Shown: positions 59,173-64,000 of the stretch, one piece after another
Position numbering within the stretch: position 1 is the stretch's first letter
How the letters are laid out: every line of letters starts with the position of its first letter
Assembly (NCBI GenBank): GCA_036677085.1
Contig: JAKFFI010000022.1
Location: 1 to 64,000, forward strand
Direction: 5' to 3'
DNA from: JAGPUQ01 sp036677085
GTDB lineage: Bacteria > Pseudomonadota > Gammaproteobacteria > Pseudomonadales > Porticoccaceae
DNA length: 64,000 nt
The notes under the pieces: generated by a model
What the model was told of the DNA's origin: nothing
The model's database searches: none
The model's input: only the letters and a program-made list of their open reading frames with translations
Made by a program: the position numbers and the translations under genes

Positions 59173-59793
59173 GTGTCGCCGGCGCCGCTGCTCGAATTCC
59201 GGGACCTGACTTTCGAGCGCAATGATGTGCCGCTGTTCGCAGGTCTGTGCGGCGCGGTGCGCAGCGGCGACATCCTCCAGATTCTGGGTGCCAACGGTGC
59301 CGGCAAGACCACATTGCTGCGAGTCCTTTCCACTGCGCTGACGCCCGCGGCGGGCAGTCTCAGCTGGCGCGGTGCGCCGCTGTCTCGGCAACGCAGCCGC
59401 TATCTTGCGGAGCTGGCGTTCATCGGTCACACCCCGGGGCTGAAACGGGCGCTCTCGCCGCGCGAGAATCTGCGCTGGTTCGGCGGACTCTTTCCCCAGT
59501 ACCGGGAGCGGGTGGATGCGGCCCTCGCACGGCTCGGACTGGCCGAGTGGGCCGATATTCCCTGCGCGCAACTTTCGGCCGGACTGTTGCGGCGCGTCGC
59601 GCTGGCGCGATTGCCGCTGTCCGGTGCGACGCTGTGGATTCTGGATGAACCCCTGACCGCCATTGACCGGGACGGAACCGCCCAGGTCGAGGAATTGCTG
59701 CGGCAACACCGGGCGGCCGGCGGCGCGGTGGTGTTCAGCAGCCATCAACCGCTGGCACTGTCCGGGGTGCAACAGTTGGCGCTGGCGGAGTAA
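59173..59793 (+). CDS. ccmA: Cytochrome c biogenesis heme exporter ATPase CcmA
   Basis: ABC ATPase, 206 residues: Walker A ILGANGAGKTTLLRVLS, a diverged signature CAQLSAGLLRRVALARL, Walker B LWILDEPLTAIDRDG and the H-loop VFSSHQP. With CcmB, CcmC and CcmD it drives release of holo-CcmE during System I heme delivery. GTG start at 59173. First gene of ccmABCDEFG. Confidence 0.95.
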   Translation: MSPAPLLEFRDLTFERNDVPLFAGLCGAVRSGDILQILGANGAGKTTLLRVLSTALTPAAGSLSWRGAPLSRQRSRYLAELAFIGHTPGLKRALSPRENLRWFGGLFPQYRERVDAALARLGLAEWADIPCAQLSAGLLRRVALARLPLSGATLWILDEPLTAIDRDGTAQVEELLRQHRAAGGAVVFSSHQPLALSGVQQLALAE

Positions 59794-59796
59794 ACC

Positions 59797-60492
59797 GTGG
59801 AAACACCGGCACTGCCAGGGCTGGCCGCGGGATTTGGCGCACTGCTGCGCCGCGACCTGCAACTCGCCTGGCGCCAGCGCGGGCAGGCGGTGAACCCGCT
59901 GATTTTTTTTGTCATGGTGACCGCGCTGGTACCCCTGGCGGTGGGACCGGAACCAGCGTTGTTGACGCGGCTCGCGCCCGGGATGGTGTGGATCATGGCG
60001 CTGCTCGGCACGCTGCTGGCGGCGGATGCGCTGTTTCACGAGGATTTCGTCGATGGCGCACTGGAGTATCTGGTGTTGTCGCCGCAGCCGCTGTGGTTGC
60101 TGGTGCTGGCCAAGGTGACGGCGCACTGGCTGGTGATTGGATTGCCCATTACCCTGCTGTCGCCACTGCTCGGCTTGATGCTTGCCTTGCCGGAGCCGGG
60201 TTTCCTGCCCCTGCTGGCCGGGCTGGCGCTGGGAACCCTGGTGTTCAGTCTGTTGGGCGCCGTGGGCGGTGCGTTGACGGTGGCACTGGGGGGGCGCAGT
60301 GTGCTGCTGCCCCTGCTGGTGCTGCCGCTCTATGTGCCGGTGTTGATTTTCGGTACCAGTGCGGTGACTCGCGCAGTCGCCGGTGGCGGCATCGGGGGAC
60401 CACTGGCACTGCTGGGCGCCATTGCCGCGCTGGCGCTGGCGGTAGCACCTTTCGCGGCGGCAGCCGCATTGCGGGTGGGGATCGATGGCTAG
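59797..60492 (+). CDS. ccmB: Heme exporter membrane protein CcmB
   Basis: 231 residues with six hydrophobic helices: NPLIFFVMVTALVPLAVGPE, GMVWIMALLGTLLAADALFH, ALEYLVLSPQPLWLLVLAKV and LLLPLLVLPLYVPVLIFGTS, the CcmB pattern. GTG at 59797, three bases after the ccmA stop. Membrane part of the CcmAB transporter. Confidence 0.95.
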   Translation: METPALPGLAAGFGALLRRDLQLAWRQRGQAVNPLIFFVMVTALVPLAVGPEPALLTRLAPGMVWIMALLGTLLAADALFHEDFVDGALEYLVLSPQPLWLLVLAKVTAHWLVIGLPITLLSPLLGLMLALPEPGFLPLLAGLALGTLVFSLLGAVGGALTVALGGRSVLLPLLVLPLYVPVLIFGTSAVTRAVAGGGIGGPLALLGAIAALALAVAPFAAAAALRVGIDG

Positions 60493-61240
60493 AAGATGGC
60501 AGTGGTTCCATCGGTTGGGATCACCACCGGGATTTTACCGGGCGAGCGGTTATTGGCTGCCCTGGTTGGCGGTAGCCGCGGCGCTGCTGCTGGGGGTGGG
60601 TCTGGTGTGGGGGCTGGTGTACGCGCCAGCCGATGCACGCCAAGGCAACAGTTTCCGGATCATCTACATTCATGTGCCGGTGTCGTTTCTGGCGCTCGCG
60701 GGCTATTACGTGATGGCGGCGGCCGGCGCCGTGCACCTGATCTGGCGCATGAAGCTGGCCGATATGGTGATGACGGCGGCGGCGCCGCTCGGTGCGGCGC
60801 TTACCTTCCTCGCGCTGTTCAGCGGCGCGGTCTGGGGCAAGCCCACCTGGGGCACCTATTGGGTGTGGGATGCCCGCATCACCTCCATGCTGGTGCTGCT
60901 GTTTCTCTATCTGGGTATGGTGGCGCTGCGCCAGGCATTTTCCAGTCGGGAAGCCGCCGGCCGCGCGTGTGCGGTGCTGGCGCTGGTTGGCACGGTGAAC
61001 ATTCCCATCATCTACAAGTCCGTGGACTGGTGGTACAGCCTGCATCAGCCCGCGACCATCCGCCTCACCTCGGCCCCCAGCATGCATCCGGACATGTTCA
61101 AACCCCTGCTGGTGATGATTGTGGGGCTCTATGTGTTTTACGCGCTGGTGCTGATTCTCAACACCCGCGCGGAAATCCTGGCACGCGAGCGCCGCAGCGG
61201 CTGGGTTCTGGATCTGGCCGCGGGGAGGAAGCAAGGTTGA
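60485..61240 (+). CDS. ccmC: Heme-handling protein CcmC
   Basis: 251 residues, six TM helices, with the tryptophan-rich WWD motif WGKPTWGTYWVWDARITSML and conserved His in IIYIHVPVSF and WYSLHQPATI. Transfers heme to CcmE in the periplasm. Overlaps ccmB by 8 bp and ccmD by 4 bp. Confidence 0.96.
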   Translation: MARRWQWFHRLGSPPGFYRASGYWLPWLAVAAALLLGVGLVWGLVYAPADARQGNSFRIIYIHVPVSFLALAGYYVMAAAGAVHLIWRMKLADMVMTAAAPLGAALTFLALFSGAVWGKPTWGTYWVWDARITSMLVLLFLYLGMVALRQAFSSREAAGRACAVLALVGTVNIPIIYKSVDWWYSLHQPATIRLTSAPSMHPDMFKPLLVMIVGLYVFYALVLILNTRAEILARERRSGWVLDLAAGRKQG

Positions 61241-61419
61241 GTCCACAGTTTCACAGCATTACCGAATTTCTGGCCATGGGCGGACACGGACCCTATGTCT
61301 GGAGCGCCTACGGCATTGCCCTGGCGGTGCTGGTCGGGCTGGTGGCACAGCCGTTGCGCCGGTGCAGGGCCACCCTTGAAGCGGTGCGCCGGGCGGCCGC
61401 GCGGGAGCACAATCGCTGA
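61237..61419 (+). CDS. ccmD: CcmD, small heme exporter subunit
   Basis: A 60-residue single-pass protein: HSITEFLAMGGHGPYVWSAY then a TM (GIALAVLVGLVAQPL) and a basic tail, as expected for CcmD. TTG start overlapping the ccmC stop (TTGA); its stop overlaps the ccmE ATG. Confidence 0.9.
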   Translation: MSPQFHSITEFLAMGGHGPYVWSAYGIALAVLVGLVAQPLRRCRATLEAVRRAAAREHNR

Positions 61420-61913
61420 TGCATCCGCTGCGCAAACGCCGCCTGCTGGTGGTGGTCTTCATTCTGGTGGTGAGTTCGATCGGCGTCGCGCTGGCGACCT
61501 ATGCATTGCGCCAGAACATGAATTTTTTTTACACGCCGAGTCAGGTGGCGGCCGATTCCGTCCCGGGCGATGTGCGCATCCGGGTCGGCGGTATGGTGGT
61601 ACGCGGCAGCCTGACGCGGACGCCGGGCGATCTCGGCGTGAATTTTCGCCTCACCGACGGCAATGCCGAGTTGGCGGTGCGCTACACCGGGATTCTGCCC
61701 GACCTCTTTGGCGAAGGCGAAGCGGCGGTCGCCGCCGGTTACCTGCGTTCCGGACGGGTGCTGGAAGCGGACCAGGTGCTGGCCAAGCACGATGAGAACT
61801 ACACCCCGCCCGAAGTGGCCGATGCCATGAAAGCCGGCCACGCCGCCCGCGCCGCCCGCGCCGCGCGCGACACCGACACCGACACCGACACCCCAGGGAG
61901 TTCCGCGCCGTGA
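61419..61913 (+). CDS. ccmE: Heme chaperone CcmE
   Basis: 164 residues: N-terminal anchor RLLVVVFILVVSSIGVALAT, OB-fold, and the heme-binding His in LAKHDENYTPPEV (His covalently binds heme). The C-terminal tail ends in a run of Asp-Thr from a 6-bp tandem repeat (61870-61890) and an Ala-Arg repeat, extending beyond the usual length. Confidence 0.95.
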   Translation: MHPLRKRRLLVVVFILVVSSIGVALATYALRQNMNFFYTPSQVAADSVPGDVRIRVGGMVVRGSLTRTPGDLGVNFRLTDGNAELAVRYTGILPDLFGEGEAAVAAGYLRSGRVLEADQVLAKHDENYTPPEVADAMKAGHAARAARAARDTDTDTDTPGSSAP

Positions 61914-63889
61914 TCCCGGAGTACGGACATTTCGCGTTGATCCTCGCGTGCTGCCTGAGCCTGGTGCTGGCGGTGGTACCTATGCTGGGCGTGGCCCTGC
62001 GCCGACCGCTGTGGATGGCCTGCGCGCGGCCGCTCGCGGTCGGCCAGCTGGTGTTTGTGACCATCAGTTTCGGCTGTCTGGCGGCGGCGTTTCTGGGCGA
62101 TGACTTCAGCGTGCGTTATGTGGCCCAGAACGGTAACAGCCTGTTGCCCGTCTATTACAAATTCAGCGCCGTGTGGGGCGCCCACGAGGGCTCCCTGCTG
62201 TTGTGGGTGCTGGTGCTGGCGGGCTGGACCGCCGCGGTGGCGGTATTCAGCCGGGAGCTGCCGCCCGTGCTGGTGGCGCGGGTGCTCGCGGTGATGGGCC
62301 TGATCGCGGTGGGTTTTCACCTGTTCCTGTTGCTCACCTCCAATCCCTTCGAGCGCGTGCTACCCCTCGCGCCCGCGGAGGGCCGCGATCTCAACCCGCT
62401 GTTGCAGGATTTCGGGCTCATCGTGCATCCGCCGCTGCTGTACATGGGCTATGTGGGGCTGTCGGTACCCTTTGCCTTCGCCATTGCGGCGCTGCTGGGG
62501 GGGCGCATGGACGTGGCCTGGACGCGCTGGACCCGGCCCTGGACCAACACCGCCTGGGCGTTTCTGACCCTGGGCATCACGCTGGGCAGCTGGTGGGCCT
62601 ACTACGAGCTGGGGTGGGGCGGCTGGTGGTTCTGGGATCCGGTGGAAAACGCGTCCTTCATGCCCTGGCTGATCGCCACGGCGCTGGTTCACTCGCTCGC
62701 GGTGACGGAAAAACGCGGACTGTTTCGGGGCTGGACCCTGCTGCTCGCGATCTTCGCGTTCGGGCTCAGCCTGCTGGGGACGTTTCTGGTGCGCTCCGGG
62801 GTGCTGACCTCGGTCCACGCCTTTGCCAGCGATCCCACCCGCGGCGTGTTCGTGCTGGCGTTTCTGGGCGTGGTGATCGGCGGCTCGCTGCTGCTCTACG
62901 GCCTGCGGGCGCCCGCGCTGCGGGTGCCGGCGAGCTTCGGCTGGCGCTCGCGGGAGGCGTTCGTGCTGGCCAACAACGGTCTGCTGGCGGTCATTACGGC
63001 GGTCATTCTGCTGGGCACCCTGTACCCGCTGGTCGCCGATGTGATGGGCTGGGGCAAGATCTCCGTGGGGCCGCCGTATTTCAACAGCTTTTTTGCACCC
63101 CTCGCGCTGGTGTTGGCATTGTTGATGGGCATCGGCGCTCTGGTGCAGTGGAAGGACAGCGCACCGGCGCCGATGGCACGCGCCGCCGGTCTGGGCGCAC
63201 TGGTGGCGGTGCCCGCGGCCGGACTGCTGCCCTGGCTCTGGGGTTCCTGGCAGTGGGGCGCGGCGATGGCGCTGGGAACCGCCGCCTGGGTCGCCGCCCT
63301 GACCGTCCGGGATCTGTGGCGCAAAAGTGCGTTCGCCCCGGATCGCTGGCAGGGTCTGCGGCGCTTGCGCGGCGGCTACTGGGGCATGGTCTGCGCCCAT
63401 CTCGGCGTTGCCGTGGCCATTGCTGGGGCCGGCGTCACCGCCAGCTACAGCGCCCACCACGAAGCGCGGATGCAGCCCGGCGATGCGCTTGTCGTCGCGG
63501 ATTATGAATTTCATTTCGCCGGCGTTACCGAACGGGCCGGACCCAACTACCACGCGCAGATCGGTGCTTTCGATGTGCACCGCGACGGCCGCCTGGTGGC
63601 GCATCTGGAACCCGAAAAGCGCCGCTATCAGGGTGGGCAGGTGATGACCGAGGCGGGCATCGATGGCCGTCTCGACCGCGACCTCTATGTGGTGCTGGGC
63701 GAATCCCTGGACGACACCGCCTGGGCGGTGCGGCTGCATGTGAAGCCGCTGGTGCGCTGGCTCTGGCTGGGAGGCGTGCTGATCGCGCTCGGTGCCGTGA
63801 TCGCCGTCGGCGACCGGCGCTATCGTCGGTCGGCATCGGTGCGTACAGAGGTGCGGACAGAGGTGCCCGCGAACGCGGTCGGACGTTGA
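61910..63889 (+). CDS. ccmF: Cytochrome c heme lyase subunit CcmF
   Basis: 659 residues, about 14 TM helices, with the WWD motif ELGWGGWWFWDPVENASFMP and the CcmF-specific NGNSLLPVYYKFSAVWGAHE and DFGLIVHPPLLYMGYVGLSV. Attaches heme to apocytochrome c with CcmH. Overlaps ccmE by four bases. The C-terminus has a short repeat (RTEVRTEV). Confidence 0.96.
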   Translation: MIPEYGHFALILACCLSLVLAVVPMLGVALRRPLWMACARPLAVGQLVFVTISFGCLAAAFLGDDFSVRYVAQNGNSLLPVYYKFSAVWGAHEGSLLLWVLVLAGWTAAVAVFSRELPPVLVARVLAVMGLIAVGFHLFLLLTSNPFERVLPLAPAEGRDLNPLLQDFGLIVHPPLLYMGYVGLSVPFAFAIAALLGGRMDVAWTRWTRPWTNTAWAFLTLGITLGSWWAYYELGWGGWWFWDPVENASFMPWLIATALVHSLAVTEKRGLFRGWTLLLAIFAFGLSLLGTFLVRSGVLTSVHAFASDPTRGVFVLAFLGVVIGGSLLLYGLRAPALRVPASFGWRSREAFVLANNGLLAVITAVILLGTLYPLVADVMGWGKISVGPPYFNSFFAPLALVLALLMGIGALVQWKDSAPAPMARAAGLGALVAVPAAGLLPWLWGSWQWGAAMALGTAAWVAALTVRDLWRKSAFAPDRWQGLRRLRGGYWGMVCAHLGVAVAIAGAGVTASYSAHHEARMQPGDALVVADYEFHFAGVTERAGPNYHAQIGAFDVHRDGRLVAHLEPEKRRYQGGQVMTEAGIDGRLDRDLYVVLGESLDDTAWAVRLHVKPLVRWLWLGGVLIALGAVIAVGDRRYRRSASVRTEVRTEVPANAVGR

Positions 63890-63892
63890 GCC

Positions 63893-64000
63893 ATGGCGCG
63901 AATCAAGCTGTTTGTACCCCTGTTCATCTTTGTGGCGCTGGCGGCGCTGCTGTATTTCGGGCTCGGCCGCGATCCCCGGGAATTGCCGTCCGCGCTGGTG
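63893..64000 (+). CDS. ccmG: Thiol:disulfide interchange protein CcmG/DsbE (N-terminus only)
   Basis: The first 36 codons: ARIKLFVPLFIFVALAALLY, FGLGRDPRELPSALV, a signal anchor followed by the DPxxLPSALV start of the CcmG thioredoxin-like domain. The rest, including the CxxC, lies beyond the window. Three bases after the ccmF stop; position in the operon confirms it. Confidence 0.9.
   Translation, partial: MARIKLFVPLFIFVALAALLYFGLGRDPRELPSALV

Overview
The window is a GC-rich bacterial chromosome segment. The gene content fits a gammaproteobacterium: a System I cytochrome c maturation operon (ccmABCDEFG), an Fnr-type regulator beside a HemN-like gene, EmrAB with a MarR regulator, CzcCBA-type metal efflux, and separate dTDP-rhamnose, GDP-fucose and CDP-sugar pathways. 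The exact genus cannot be read from the sequence. No tRNA or rRNA gene was seen.

Layout. (1) 1-7781, minus strand: a heavy-metal RND efflux system (two-component regulator and kinase, membrane fusion protein, CusA/CzcA-type pump, DUF3240 protein, outer membrane channel cut by the window edge). A run of five perfect hairpins lies before the channel gene. (2) 7969-11501, minus strand: a YdcH-like small protein, then an arsenate resistance cluster arsJ-gapdh-arsR. GAPDH makes 1-arseno-3-phosphoglycerate and ArsJ exports it. A palindromic operator precedes gapdh, and a CRISPR-like array of palindromic repeats with a period of about 61 bp separates gapdh from arsR. (3) 11786-14961, plus strand: gnd-zwf-pgl, the oxidative pentose phosphate enzymes. 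(4) 15093-50057, plus strand: a large, heavily rearranged surface-polysaccharide (O-antigen/EPS) locus. It carries a decayed Wzz-like remnant, an initiating glycosyl-1-phosphate transferase, a CDP-glucose-derived deoxysugar branch (rfbF, rfbG, epimerase, C-methyltransferase, truncated aminotransferase, reductase), a flippase, two FkbM methyltransferases plus one exploded copy, six glycosyltransferases, gmd-fcl for GDP-fucose and rfbBACD for dTDP-rhamnose. (5) 50088-57729: Fnr and a HemN-like protein, a tandem universal stress protein, periplasmic MsrA, a sirtuin, and emrB-emrA-marR. (6) 58080-64000, plus strand: a DUF2064/TIGR04282-type glycosyltransferase, a small charged protein and ccmABCDEFG (ccmG partial).

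The most unusual part is the polysaccharide locus. At least ten toxin-antitoxin or TA-like modules, or relics of them, sit in its seams: MNT/HEPN three times, DUF433/DUF5615, orphan HicB, a fused HicB-HicA relic, VapBC, RelBE/ParDE-like, DUF4926/DUF6883, DUF4160/DUF2442 and a PIN relic. In four decayed pairs the antitoxin-like or conserved partner is open while the toxin-like partner is frameshifted, truncated or lost. The same region holds TGTAGGAG...CTCCTACA REP-like elements, 20-21 bp mini-palindromes inserted in a decayed gene, an IS30 element, and a junction where two truncated polysaccharide genes face each other. I read it as a recombination-prone surface-antigen island in which TA modules, REPs and IS elements have accumulated and decayed. 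All functional statements rest on motif recognition by eye, without database searches.
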